Assembly (NCBI GenBank): GCA_903868245.1 | Contig: CAIPUN010000092.1 | Coordinates: forward strand, 1-39,102 | Source: an uncultured Sphingomonadales bacterium | GTDB lineage: Bacteria > Pseudomonadota > Alphaproteobacteria > Sphingomonadales > Sphingomonadaceae | Reading direction: 5' to 3' | DNA length: 39,102 bases | Shown here: in pieces, positions 26,366-34,037 of the stretch | Numbering within the stretch: the stretch's first letter is position 1 | Layout: each line of letters begins with the position of its first letter | The notes under the pieces: model-generated | Told to the model about the DNA's origin: nothing | What the model saw: the letters and a program-made list of their open reading frames with translations, nothing else | The model's database searches: none | Translations under genes and position numbers: made by a program

Positions 26366-27010
26366 ATGGCGCGCCCTCAGACCGACATTGATGCTGGAAG
26401 AGCAGCATTGCTGGAAGTTGTCGAAGACTTGGTTCGCAAGCGTGGGTCGGTAGACATTTCGATGACAGATTTGGCGGCAGCCGCGGGTATGTCGCCATCC
26501 AATCTGTATCGCTTTTTCGACAATAAAGAAGCGTTGCTTGAGGCTGTGGCAGAGCGTTTTTTTGCCGAAAAAGTTCGAATAATGGTTGAGGTAACCGAAT
26601 CCGATCTGCCCGTTCAAGACAAGATGTACCAATATTTTGCGCGGCGTTACCTCGCTATGGTCGACCAATATGAAGCAGAACCCGATTTACTGAAAAGTTA
26701 CCTTGAAATTGGGCAACAATATTTTGAGGTTGTCCGCGGCTATGTAGATCTGGGAGATCATTATCTCTCCCTGATTGTCGCAGAGGCGATGGAGCAGGGT
26801 TATTTTGAAGGCCTCTCGATTGATGAGACAGTGTCATTAATCAACCAGATGGTGCAGTGCTACACCAACCCAGACGCGCTTTTTTACGTTGGCACCGCTA
26901 AGTTGAGGGTAGAGAAGCTCGCAACGATAGTTGAAACAATTTTTCTTGGTCTAGGCAAAAAATCGTCGGCGCAAACGCTTGCCCAACCGCATATCAGGAT
27001 CGTTTCGTAA
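26366..27010 (+). CDS. TetR/AcrR family transcriptional regulator
   Basis: A 214-residue regulator. The N-terminal helix-turn-helix is VDISMTDLAAAAGMSPSNLY followed by RFFDNKEALLEAV (about residues 29-61), the standard TetR form. The ligand domain is not assignable. AGGAT lies 7 bases before ATG 26366. It precedes the DUF1330-nitronate monooxygenase operon in the same direction with a 179-base gap, so it is a reasonable candidate regulator of that operon or of itself. Confidence 0.9.
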   Translation: MARPQTDIDAGRAALLEVVEDLVRKRGSVDISMTDLAAAAGMSPSNLYRFFDNKEALLEAVAERFFAEKVRIMVEVTESDLPVQDKMYQYFARRYLAMVDQYEAEPDLLKSYLEIGQQYFEVVRGYVDLGDHYLSLIVAEAMEQGYFEGLSIDETVSLINQMVQCYTNPDALFYVGTAKLRVEKLATIVETIFLGLGKKSSAQTLAQPHIRIVS

Positions 27011-27144
27011 ACCGCATAGATAGCTAGTCTGTCAGGCAGGCACTGACCTCTTTCACAGCCGCGTCCAGATGCGGCATTCTGCAAAACAGCCTAGTTAGAT
27101 ATGTGCCTACCACTTTAACGCATAATCACTTTTACAATGTCACA

Positions 27145-27171
27145 GTGCTGATTTAAGCACGTGATTAAATC
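27145..27171. promoter_or_regulatory. Nested palindromes upstream of the DUF1330 operon (candidate operator)
   Basis: Three dyads overlap in 27 bases: GTGCT-N6-AGCAC (27145-27160), CACGTG (27158-27163) and GATTTAA-N8-TTAAATC (27150-27171, perfect 7-bp arms). They end 18 bases before the DUF1330 ATG and just before its ribosome binding site, so a bound protein would block transcription or translation. The neighbouring TetR protein is the obvious candidate binder. The rest of the 179-base gap (27011-27189) shows no gene. Confidence 0.5.
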
Positions 27172-27189
27172 GGAAGGGAGTGAGCTTTT

Positions 27190-27603
27190 ATGCGTGTCGA
27201 CAATGCGATTTTTCCATCAATGGAGCAGGCTAAGTCATTTTTCGGCGGTCCAGAGAACGGGCCGTTTGTCATGGTCAATTTGTTGAGGTTCAAAGACAAA
27301 GCGGAATATGCCGATGGCAGCGATGCGGATATGTCGGGCGCAGCCGCTTATGCCCGTTACGGCAAAGCTATTCAGGCTTGTCTGGCTGCCGTCGGTGGCC
27401 GTCAGATTTACGCAGGGACAGTCACCGGGATGATGATCGGTGAAGTTGAGGACCAATGGGACATGATCGCTTTGGTCGAATACCCATCTCTAGCGGCTAT
27501 GCAGAAAATGGTGTCTTCGCCTGAATATCAAGCCATTGAGACCCATCGCAAAGCAGGGCTTGCTGGGCAGTTAAACATCCGCACCAGTCAGATTGGACGT
27601 TGA
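27190..27603 (+). CDS. DUF1330 family protein
   Basis: A 137-residue protein of the DUF1330 dimeric alpha/beta barrel type, with FVMVNLLRFKDKAEY near the N-terminus and ALVEYPSLAAMQKMVSSPEYQ in the second half, a pattern shared by this family. Function is unknown; some relatives may be monooxygenase-like or dehydration enzymes. GGGAG lies about 10 bases upstream. Its stop codon is one base from the start of the nitronate monooxygenase gene, so the two are coupled. Confidence 0.78.
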   Translation: MRVDNAIFPSMEQAKSFFGGPENGPFVMVNLLRFKDKAEYADGSDADMSGAAAYARYGKAIQACLAAVGGRQIYAGTVTGMMIGEVEDQWDMIALVEYPSLAAMQKMVSSPEYQAIETHRKAGLAGQLNIRTSQIGR

Positions 27604-27604
27604 T

Positions 27605-28546
27605 ATGAAACCGATGCAGAACCGCATGACCGACCTACTCGGCGTCGAGTATCCCATCATTCAAGCGCCAATGGGTTGGATTGCGCGGGCGCAGCTGGCA
27701 TCTGCGGTATCGAACGCAGGTGGCCTTGGTATCATCGAAACATCCTCAGGTGAATTGGATGAAGTGCGCGCTGAAATCATCAAAATGCGAGAACTTACCG
27801 ATAAGCCCTTTGGGGTGAACATCGCACAAGCCTTTGTCCGCGACCCGGGTATTGTGGATTTCGTGGTCGACCAAGGCATCAAGTTCGTAACTACATCAGC
27901 AGGCGACCCTAACAAATATTGTGGGCCATTAAAGGCGGCCGGCCTGACTGTGTTTCACGTAGTACCAACATTGGCGGGCGCGTTGAAAGCAATTGATGCT
28001 GGCGTTGATGGCCTTGTGGTCGAAGGCGGCGAAGGCGGAGGTTTCAAAAATCCGAAGGACGTTGCTTTAATGGTCCTGCTGCCGCTCATCCGCAGCAAAG
28101 TGGATGTGCCAATTGTGGCCGCGGGCGGTATCGTCTGTGGTCGGACAATGGCCGCGGCCTTCGCGCTTGGCGCTGAGGCGGTTCAAATGGGCACACGGAT
28201 GGTCAGTGCAGCGGAATCACCAGTGCATCATAACTGGAAAGACGCCATCATAAACGCGAAAGAAACCGACACGCTGTTCCTCAACCGCCACGGGCCGGGG
28301 CCGGCATTACGTGCCTTGCGCACGGAACGCACAACGAAGCTGGATCTTGAACCAACGGATAATATCATGGCCGAAATGCGCGGTGTGCTTGATTTGTATT
28401 TCGGCGGCGACATGGAGGCTGCTGTAGCTCTTTCTGGGCAAGTGGCCGGACGCATTGATTCTGTGAAACCCGCTAAGCAAATTATCGATGAGGTGATGGA
28501 CGAGTTTTATGCTGTCATGAACGATTTGCGGCGCGACTATCTCTAG
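27605..28546 (+). CDS. Nitronate monooxygenase family flavoprotein
   Basis: A 313-residue FMN-dependent TIM-barrel enzyme of the 2-nitropropane dioxygenase family. YPIIQAPMGWIA, GGLGIIETSS, KPFGVNIAQ, VVEGGEGGGFKN and VAAGGIVCGR.MAAAFALGAEAVQMGTR are the family segments, including the FMN phosphate site. The true substrate may be an enoyl or nitro compound. ATG 27605 is one base after the DUF1330 stop; the frame is open back to 27593 with TTG, but the ATG is better. The gene is followed 8 bases later by a short gene with a GTG start. Confidence 0.88.
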   Translation: MKPMQNRMTDLLGVEYPIIQAPMGWIARAQLASAVSNAGGLGIIETSSGELDEVRAEIIKMRELTDKPFGVNIAQAFVRDPGIVDFVVDQGIKFVTTSAGDPNKYCGPLKAAGLTVFHVVPTLAGALKAIDAGVDGLVVEGGEGGGFKNPKDVALMVLLPLIRSKVDVPIVAAGGIVCGRTMAAAFALGAEAVQMGTRMVSAAESPVHHNWKDAIINAKETDTLFLNRHGPGPALRALRTERTTKLDLEPTDNIMAEMRGVLDLYFGGDMEAAVALSGQVAGRIDSVKPAKQIIDEVMDEFYAVMNDLRRDYL

Positions 28547-28554
28547 GATTTGAC

Positions 28555-28950
28555 GTGGACCCGGTCCTTGAAGAGTTTCTAAGCGATCCTGCAGCAGATG
28601 TCTCGGCGCTGCACGATGTTGCGCGGATCAAGGCTATATTGGAGCAATGTGGGCGTGATGGCCGTGCGATAAGCTATTCTGAGCTCTTGTTGAACCTCGG
28701 TTTTCGCTTCACACGGCCCAAAATGCGGGCGGTGTGCAAGACGCTCGATAAGATAGACCAGATCACGGCCGAAGAAGGCGCGCCTGCGCTCGCGGTGCTT
28801 GTGGTACGTGAAGGTGATGGCTTGCCGGGGCAGGGTTGGTGGACGGGGCGAACCGATTATCAGGGCGAGTGGACCGGTCCGCAAGCGCATGCACATATTA
28901 GCAAGCTTCAGGGCGATGTGTTTGCATATTGGCAAGACAAATCGATTTGA
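28555..28950 (+). CDS. Unrecognised conserved-looking protein (131 residues)
   Basis: I do not recognise a family. The protein starts at GTG 28555 with AGGA 7 bases before it, and has no alternative ATG nearby. The middle part, RAISYSELLLNLGFRFTRPKMR followed by AVLVVREGDGLPGQGWW, looks like a compact winged-helix-type domain and faintly recalls the DNA-binding domain of alkyltransferase-like proteins, but the PCHR active site is absent. It is placed inside an operon between a flavoprotein and a TIGR03084 protein, with gaps of 8 and 18 bases. It is probably soluble. Confidence 0.65.
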   Translation: MDPVLEEFLSDPAADVSALHDVARIKAILEQCGRDGRAISYSELLLNLGFRFTRPKMRAVCKTLDKIDQITAEEGAPALAVLVVREGDGLPGQGWWTGRTDYQGEWTGPQAHAHISKLQGDVFAYWQDKSI

Positions 28951-28968
28951 ATTTGAAACTGATTTGGG

Positions 28969-29802
28969 ATGACTAAATTCATGCGACAGGCAACCGAGTT
29001 TTTGGATGAAAGCGAGGCGTTATGCGTCCAGCTGGCGCCGCTTTCCGAAGCAGATTTTGAAACGCCAACCCAGTTCAAGGATTGGACCATCAACAACATC
29101 ATCCGCCATCTGCATGTTTGGAACATAGCAGTTGATTTATCATTGCGCGACGAGGCCGCGTTTGGCGCATTTGTCGCCGCGATGATGGCTGGTGTTCGCG
29201 GGGGTAAGCTGCCTGAGTTTGAGGCGAGCTATCTAGAAGGTCTTTCTGGTCATGCCTTGCGAAACGCTTGGATGGAGCGCGCGAAAGCCACCGCCGCTGC
29301 ATTTGCTGCTACAGATCCTAAGCTTCGACTCAAATGGGTTGGCCCGGACATGAGCGCGCTCAGCTCAATCACAGCGCGGCTCATGGAAACTTGGGCACAT
29401 GGGCAGGCTGTTTACGATGTGCTTGGCGTGGAGCGGCAAGAAACCGACCGGATTGGAAACATCGTGCGCCTTGGTGTGAACACATGGGGCTTCACATGGA
29501 AAAATCGCCGCGTCGAGCCGCCCGGCCCTATGCCGAAGGTGCGCCTGTTAGCTCCATCTGGCGCGGTTTGGGAATATGGCGAGCCTTCCGAAAGCGGAAT
29601 GATCTCGGGTAGAGCGACAGAATTCTGCCAAGTCGTCACCCAATGTCGCAATGTTGCGGACACTGCGCTTGAAGTCACAGGCGAAGTCGCGCATCAATGG
29701 ATGGCAGTGGCGCAGTGTTTTGCGGGGCCACCGCAAGACCCGCCAGCAAAAGGTATAAGGCACAAGTCACATGGCACCGCGCCGACAGGGGAGTTTGAAT
29801 AG
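28969..29802 (+). CDS. TIGR03084 family metal-binding protein (DinB/mycothiol maleylpyruvate isomerase-like)
   Basis: A 277-residue four-helix-bundle type protein. Metal-site residues are visible as IIRHLHVWN near residues 44-52 and ETWAHGQAVYD around 143, the pattern of the DinB/MDMPI superfamily; the length and ending fit TIGR03084. Substrate is unknown. Two starts are possible: ATG 28969 and ATG 28981, the second having GGGATGA before it. The stop is one base from the amidohydrolase start. Confidence 0.78.
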   Translation: MTKFMRQATEFLDESEALCVQLAPLSEADFETPTQFKDWTINNIIRHLHVWNIAVDLSLRDEAAFGAFVAAMMAGVRGGKLPEFEASYLEGLSGHALRNAWMERAKATAAAFAATDPKLRLKWVGPDMSALSSITARLMETWAHGQAVYDVLGVERQETDRIGNIVRLGVNTWGFTWKNRRVEPPGPMPKVRLLAPSGAVWEYGEPSESGMISGRATEFCQVVTQCRNVADTALEVTGEVAHQWMAVAQCFAGPPQDPPAKGIRHKSHGTAPTGEFE

Positions 29803-29803
29803 C

Positions 29804-31108
29804 ATGAAGAAGGTCGTTTTTGTCTCTTTAGGCGCAGCCTTACTAGCGAGTACTTCTGTGGCCGCGCAACCTGCTGACGTGGTTACCGTGATCCATGCCG
29901 GCAATTTATTGGACAAGCCAGGAAGCTCACCGCGCGGCCCATCTACCGTCATTATTCGCAATGGCAAAATCGTTGAACTTTTGTCTGGACATCAGCAGGG
30001 ACCAGCAGGTGCGACACTGATCGATCTGAAAGACAAATTTGTCCTCCCAGGGTTAATCGACAGCCATGTGCATTTGGATAGTGACGCAGGCGGTAATGCA
30101 GCGTTGATCGAGGCCGTTACCGACAGTCCGGCGCGCGCCGCCTATCGCGCTGCGGGTAATGCGAAGAAAACATTGATGGCTGGCTTCACTACAGTCCGCA
30201 ATATGGGCGACGGCACAGGCGCAACTCTTGCTTTGCGCGATGCGGTCGCTGCGGGCGAACTCCCCGGACCCCGGATTATTGACGCTGGCCGTTCGATCTC
30301 AACGACCAGCGGGCATATGGATGCAACGCTCTCAGTCTCCGAAGACCTACATGCCAGTATCGGTCAGGAAAATCTGTGTGATGGCGTTGAAAGCTGCCGT
30401 CAGGCGATACGCAAACAGGTCCGGCGCGGTGTGGACGTGATCAAGATTGCAACGACAGGCGGCGTGAATAGCCGCATTGGGGCTGGTCTTGGGCGGCAAT
30501 TGTTTGATGACGAGGTGAAGGCATTAGTTGATACTGCGCATCTTTACGGCAAGAAAGTTGCCGTCCACGCCCATGGCGACGACGGCGTCAACATCGCCTT
30601 GGCTGCTGGAGCCGACTCGATTGAGCACGGCACCATGATTACCGACGAGAGCATCAAATTGTTCAAATCTTCAGGCGCATATTATGTGCCGACGCTGTCT
30701 ACGGTGAATGGCTATCTTGAGCGGCTCGCTGCAAACCCCAATGCCTACCCGCCTGACGTGCTGGCGAAAGTGCAATGGCGCATTGGTGTGACTGGTAAGA
30801 GCCTTGCCAAGGCCTATCCTGCAGGCGTTAAAATCGCATTTGGTACAGATGCCGGTGTTTCCAAGCATGGCCGGAACGCAGACGAGTTTGAATTGATGGT
30901 GAAGCATGGCATGCCCGCCAGTGCCGCTATTCAGGCCGCTACAATGAATGCCGCGACCTTATTGGGCGTTGAAAAAGAGGTGGGATCGCTCGAACCAGGC
31001 AAAGCAGCAGATTTGATTGCCGTGGCAGGAGACCCCATAGCCGACATCACTACATTGAAATCGGTACGTTTCGTGATGAAGAATGGGCGGGTTTTTAAGG
31101 CTGAATGA
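29804..31108 (+). CDS. Secreted metal-dependent amidohydrolase
   Basis: A 434-residue amidohydrolase (imidazolonepropionase/prolidase-like). Residues 1-21 form a signal peptide, MKKVVFVSLGAALLAS then a likely cleavage after SVAA, so the enzyme is periplasmic. Metal ligands are His88 and His90 (SHVHLD), Lys214 (VIKIATTGG, carbamylated in the family), His255/His257 (HAHGD), His275 (EHGT) and Asp349 (GTDAG). ATG 29804 is set by GGGGAG about 10 bases upstream and the signal peptide; the frame is open to 29771. Its 3' end overlaps the convergent DUF2855 gene by 14 bases. Confidence 0.9.
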   Translation: MKKVVFVSLGAALLASTSVAAQPADVVTVIHAGNLLDKPGSSPRGPSTVIIRNGKIVELLSGHQQGPAGATLIDLKDKFVLPGLIDSHVHLDSDAGGNAALIEAVTDSPARAAYRAAGNAKKTLMAGFTTVRNMGDGTGATLALRDAVAAGELPGPRIIDAGRSISTTSGHMDATLSVSEDLHASIGQENLCDGVESCRQAIRKQVRRGVDVIKIATTGGVNSRIGAGLGRQLFDDEVKALVDTAHLYGKKVAVHAHGDDGVNIALAAGADSIEHGTMITDESIKLFKSSGAYYVPTLSTVNGYLERLAANPNAYPPDVLAKVQWRIGVTGKSLAKAYPAGVKIAFGTDAGVSKHGRNADEFELMVKHGMPASAAIQAATMNAATLLGVEKEVGSLEPGKAADLIAVAGDPIADITTLKSVRFVMKNGRVFKAE

Positions 31109-32183
31109 TGATACCCTTTTGTGGGTCTGTTCGGCCTTGAAGGGTCTCTACAAAGACGGTTTCGGCAGCATTGAGTCCGGCGCGTATTTCGATTTCCACC
31201 ACGCCATCGGCCGCAGTTAGGAAGCTTTTCCAACTGCGGCTTACGGCTTCGCCAAAACCTTTTGGTCCTAGTTCCTGAATAGTTGCGACCGCGTGATCGG
31301 GGGCGAAAAACAGGATGGGCTTCGGTCCCGGCATTTCGCCGCCACTTGCGCCAGCGCTGTTTGGCCCTCGTGCGTCAACATGGGTGGCTCCGACCAAACA
31401 GCTATAATTTAAATGGCTGGCCAGCCTTTCGTGGATCGCCCGGAGCAGTTGCGAATTGCCGGCAAAATCGACGCAGACCGAAGCAGTCTTGGGCAGGGCG
31501 TCAACGTTATCATAGGACATGACTTCGTCGTACAGGCCAGTTCCCATGACAAATTCCACATTGCCTTTCGAGGTCAGACCTATGCGCTTTATGCTGGACG
31601 ATAAATCCTTTGCGACGCTCGCAAGACCCATCGCCGTTTTGGATGAAGCGCTAGTGATGATAAGGTTTTCTCCGCCAAACCAGCCTTCGCGGCGGAGCAT
31701 GGCTTCAATAAGGAAGCCAGTTTTGAACAAAGGTCCGAATAACATACGCTCCGCCTCTTTGGCGGGGTCATGTTCCAGGTCAGCGGCAAGACGGCTATAC
31801 TGGTTATAGATTGGGCTCATGGGCTGCCGGTGTGCCGCCATATCGGTGAAACCGCCGATACTCACTTTGCCAGGCAGAACATCGAGATGCGTCCCCATCG
31901 GTAAATAGCCATAGACGCGCTCGCCAACCGCAATATCGGGGCAATGCGATTCTTCGACCATTGCATGGCCCCACATTGGCACGACGCCGAAATCCCCATC
32001 CGCTGGAAAGAAGTTCCAATAGCCGAACTGGTCCCCGATGACCGCGTAAGTGATGTTATTGGCGGTGACGGAGAAGCTTTCGATACGCAAACGAACTGCA
32101 CCTTCGCTAAGCGGCGGCAATGCCGCGTCATGCACCTGCGTTTGTGTCAGTGCCTGTTTGTTTACCCAGATTGTCGATGCCAT
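31095..32183 (-). CDS. DUF2855 family protein (MDR-related)
   Basis: A 362-residue protein of the DUF2855 family, distantly related to medium-chain dehydrogenases, with FSVTANNITYAVIGDQFGYW near the N-terminus and a cofactor-like region around IITSASSKTAMGLA. Function is unknown. ATG 32183 is supported by GGAG 9 bases upstream; the frame is open to 32207. It overlaps the amidohydrolase 3' end by 14 bases. It is divergent from ribB across a region with two palindromes. Confidence 0.82.
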   Translation of the reverse strand: MASTIWVNKQALTQTQVHDAALPPLSEGAVRLRIESFSVTANNITYAVIGDQFGYWNFFPADGDFGVVPMWGHAMVEESHCPDIAVGERVYGYLPMGTHLDVLPGKVSIGGFTDMAAHRQPMSPIYNQYSRLAADLEHDPAKEAERMLFGPLFKTGFLIEAMLRREGWFGGENLIITSASSKTAMGLASVAKDLSSSIKRIGLTSKGNVEFVMGTGLYDEVMSYDNVDALPKTASVCVDFAGNSQLLRAIHERLASHLNYSCLVGATHVDARGPNSAGASGGEMPGPKPILFFAPDHAVATIQELGPKGFGEAVSRSWKSFLTAADGVVEIEIRAGLNAAETVFVETLQGRTDPQKGIIIQP

Positions 32184-32253
32184 AATTGCTTCTCCTTGCG
32201 ACGGCATAACCGCCTGAACTTATCCATTCAACGAAAGACTATAGCTTCAATTG

Positions 32254-32269
32254 TTCACATTGATGTGAA
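32254..32269. promoter_or_regulatory. Palindrome 1 in the DUF2855/ribB divergent region
   Basis: TTCACAT-TG-ATGTGAA is a perfect 16-base palindrome. Its half-site TCACAT/ATGTGA is shared with the palindrome at 32285-32300. It is about 70 bases upstream of the DUF2855 start and 44 bases upstream of ribB. It could be a second operator of the same regulator or serve the DUF2855 side, where TATAGT (complement of 32238-32243) is a weak -10 candidate. Confidence 0.6.
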
Positions 32270-32277
32270 TATGCACT

Positions 32278-32306
32278 TTGACAATCACATCGCGATGTGA
32301 AAATAG
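32278..32306 (+). promoter_or_regulatory. ribB promoter with operator palindrome in the spacer
   Basis: A perfect -35 TTGACA (32278-32283) is followed by a 17-base spacer and a weak -10 AAATAG (32301-32306). The perfect palindrome TCACATCG-CGATGTGA (32285-32300) fills the spacer almost exactly. The transcription start would fall near 32313, which is the A of the ribB ATG. No ribosome binding site is visible, so the mRNA may be leaderless. No FMN riboswitch is present in the 129-base gap. Confidence 0.55.
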
Positions 32307-32312
32307 CGAATC

Positions 32313-33614
32313 ATGAGCACACAATTGATCAATAAACTTCGTAGCCTCGTCAACGACGGCGGCTTGTCACGGTCCGGCTTGGCGCGCGCTGCTGGCCTTC
32401 ATGCCAACACTTTGCGCGACTTGGATGAGCCGGGCTGGAATCCCACCGCGGAGACACTGCGTAAGTTGGAAAGCTATTTGTTTTCGAATGATGACACGCC
32501 TGCGCTCGTGCCGATTGAGGAAATCATTGAAGAGGCGCGGAACGGCCGGATGTATATTCTCGTCGATGACGAGGACCGGGAAAATGAAGGTGACCTGATA
32601 ATTCCGGCGCAAATGGCGACGCCAGACGCGATCAATTTCATGGCAACGCATGGCCGTGGCCTTATCTGCCTTTCGATGACCAAAATGCGTTGCGAGCAGC
32701 TTGGCCTGACGCCGATGGCGCGTGAGAACCGTGAAAGCATGCAAACTGCCTTCACGGTGTCCATAGAAGCCCGTGACGGTGTTACGACGGGTATCAGCGC
32801 AGCAGATAGGGCGCGCACGATTTCAGTTGCTGTAGACGCTTCCATGGGGCCTGATGATATCGTTTCGCCCGGCCATGTCTTTCCGCTTACGGCACGCGAT
32901 GGCGGCGTGCTGGTGCGCGCAGGGCATACAGAAGCGGCTGTCGACATTAGCCGGCTTGCCGGTCTCAACCCGTCGGGCGTGATTTGTGAAATCATGAAAG
33001 ACGATGGCACAATGGCAAGGATGGACGACCTAGTCGCTTTCGCCCGTATGCATAATTTGAAAATGGGGACGATCCGCGATTTGATCGCCTATCGCCGCAA
33101 GCACGATCATTTGGTCGAAAAGCGCGCGGAGATGAAGTTCAACAGCCGTTGGGGCGGTGACTGGTCCGCCATGACCTTTTACAACAAGGCGACGGGCGAT
33201 GAGACCATTGCTTTGATAAAGGGCCGCATTGACCCTGAAAAACCGACATTGGTTCGTATGCACACAATGTCGATGTTCGTTGACGTGTTTGGCGAAGAAA
33301 ATGAGCGTTCAGGCCTTTTGTCACGTTCGATGGAGGCCATCGCTGCTGAAGGCGCTGGTGTGATCGTGGTCATAAACAAGCCCATGAAGGGCATTGTGTC
33401 CCGTTTCATGCAGCTGCGCGCAGAGGGCAAGCAAGCTGGTGCGCCTGAGATTGAAGAACTGCGGGATTATGGCGGCGGCGCACAAATCCTGACCGAGCTT
33501 GGCGTGCAGGACATGATATTGCTCACCAACACCCACCACACGTTGGTTGGCCTTGAAGGCTATGGCCTTTCCATTGTAGGCGAACGGCCAATTCCCGGAA
33601 CCGGAGGCGAGTGA
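32313..33614 (+). CDS. ribB: 3,4-dihydroxy-2-butanone-4-phosphate synthase with N-terminal HTH and degenerate GTP cyclohydrolase II domain (RibBX type)
   Basis: Makes 3,4-dihydroxy-2-butanone 4-phosphate for riboflavin. Residues 1-58 resemble a helix-turn-helix domain ([20 protein letters not shown] then [13 protein letters not shown]). Residues about 65-265 are the RibB domain with [13 protein letters not shown] (82-94) and [10 protein letters not shown] (202-211). Residues about 285-425 resemble GTP cyclohydrolase II, but the zinc region reads [20 protein letters not shown] with no Cys at all after residue 225, so this part should be inactive. This is the RibBX arrangement known in Proteobacteria. 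The HTH and the palindromes upstream suggest self-regulation. It overlaps ribH by one base. Confidence 0.88.
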   Translation: MSTQLINKLRSLVNDGGLSRSGLARAAGLHANTLRDLDEPGWNPTAETLRKLESYLFSNDDTPALVPIEEIIEEARNGRMYILVDDEDRENEGDLIIPAQMATPDAINFMATHGRGLICLSMTKMRCEQLGLTPMARENRESMQTAFTVSIEARDGVTTGISAADRARTISVAVDASMGPDDIVSPGHVFPLTARDGGVLVRAGHTEAAVDISRLAGLNPSGVICEIMKDDGTMARMDDLVAFARMHNLKMGTIRDLIAYRRKHDHLVEKRAEMKFNSRWGGDWSAMTFYNKATGDETIALIKGRIDPEKPTLVRMHTMSMFVDVFGEENERSGLLSRSMEAIAAEGAGVIVVINKPMKGIVSRFMQLRAEGKQAGAPEIEELRDYGGGAQILTELGVQDMILLTNTHHTLVGLEGYGLSIVGERPIPGTGGE

Positions 33615-34033
33615 TGGCAAAGTTTTTGATAGTTGAAGCGCGGTTTTATGACCATTTGAACGACATGCTCGTCGCAGGTGCGACGGCAGCGTTGAAGGCC
33701 AAGGGGCATGAGGTTGAGGTCATTACCGTGCCCGGCGCGCTCGAAATTCCCGGTACCATAGCGATGGCCGCAGAAGCGCAGATATATGACGGTTTTGTAG
33801 CCATTGGCGTTGTCATTCGCGGCGAAACGTATCATTTTGAGATTGTCGCTGGCGAGAGCGCGCGCGGTATCATGGCGTTGACGATGGACGGAATCGCAAT
33901 CGGCAACGGCATATTGACCGTTGAAAACGAAGCGCAAGCTATCGTGCGCGCCGATCCCAAGCAGAAGGACAAGGGCGGAGAAGCCGCTATTGCGGCGATG
34001 GCCTTGCTAAATCTGCAAAATCGTTTCAACTGA
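33614..34033 (+). CDS. ribH: 6,7-dimethyl-8-ribityllumazine synthase
   Basis: Condenses the RibB product with 5-amino-6-ribitylamino-uracil to lumazine, the last-but-one step of riboflavin synthesis. The 139-residue protein has VPGALEIPG (39-47) and the catalytic His in [12 protein letters not shown] (His74). ATG 33614 shares a base with the ribB stop (TGATG), and GGAGG lies 6 bases upstream in the ribB 3' end. Only 4 bases separate it from the carboxylase gene. ribD and ribE are not in the window. Confidence 0.95.
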   Translation: MAKFLIVEARFYDHLNDMLVAGATAALKAKGHEVEVITVPGALEIPGTIAMAAEAQIYDGFVAIGVVIRGETYHFEIVAGESARGIMALTMDGIAIGNGILTVENEAQAIVRADPKQKDKGGEAAIAAMALLNLQNRFN

Positions 34034-34037
34034 AACG

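Noticed and set aside
27031-27047. GTCAG-N7-CTGAC as terminator of the TetR gene
   Set aside because: Only a 5-bp stem with no T-run; could arise by chance.
32184-32312. FMN riboswitch upstream of ribB
   Set aside because: The gap is short, dominated by two palindromes, and shows none of the conserved RFN-element segments.
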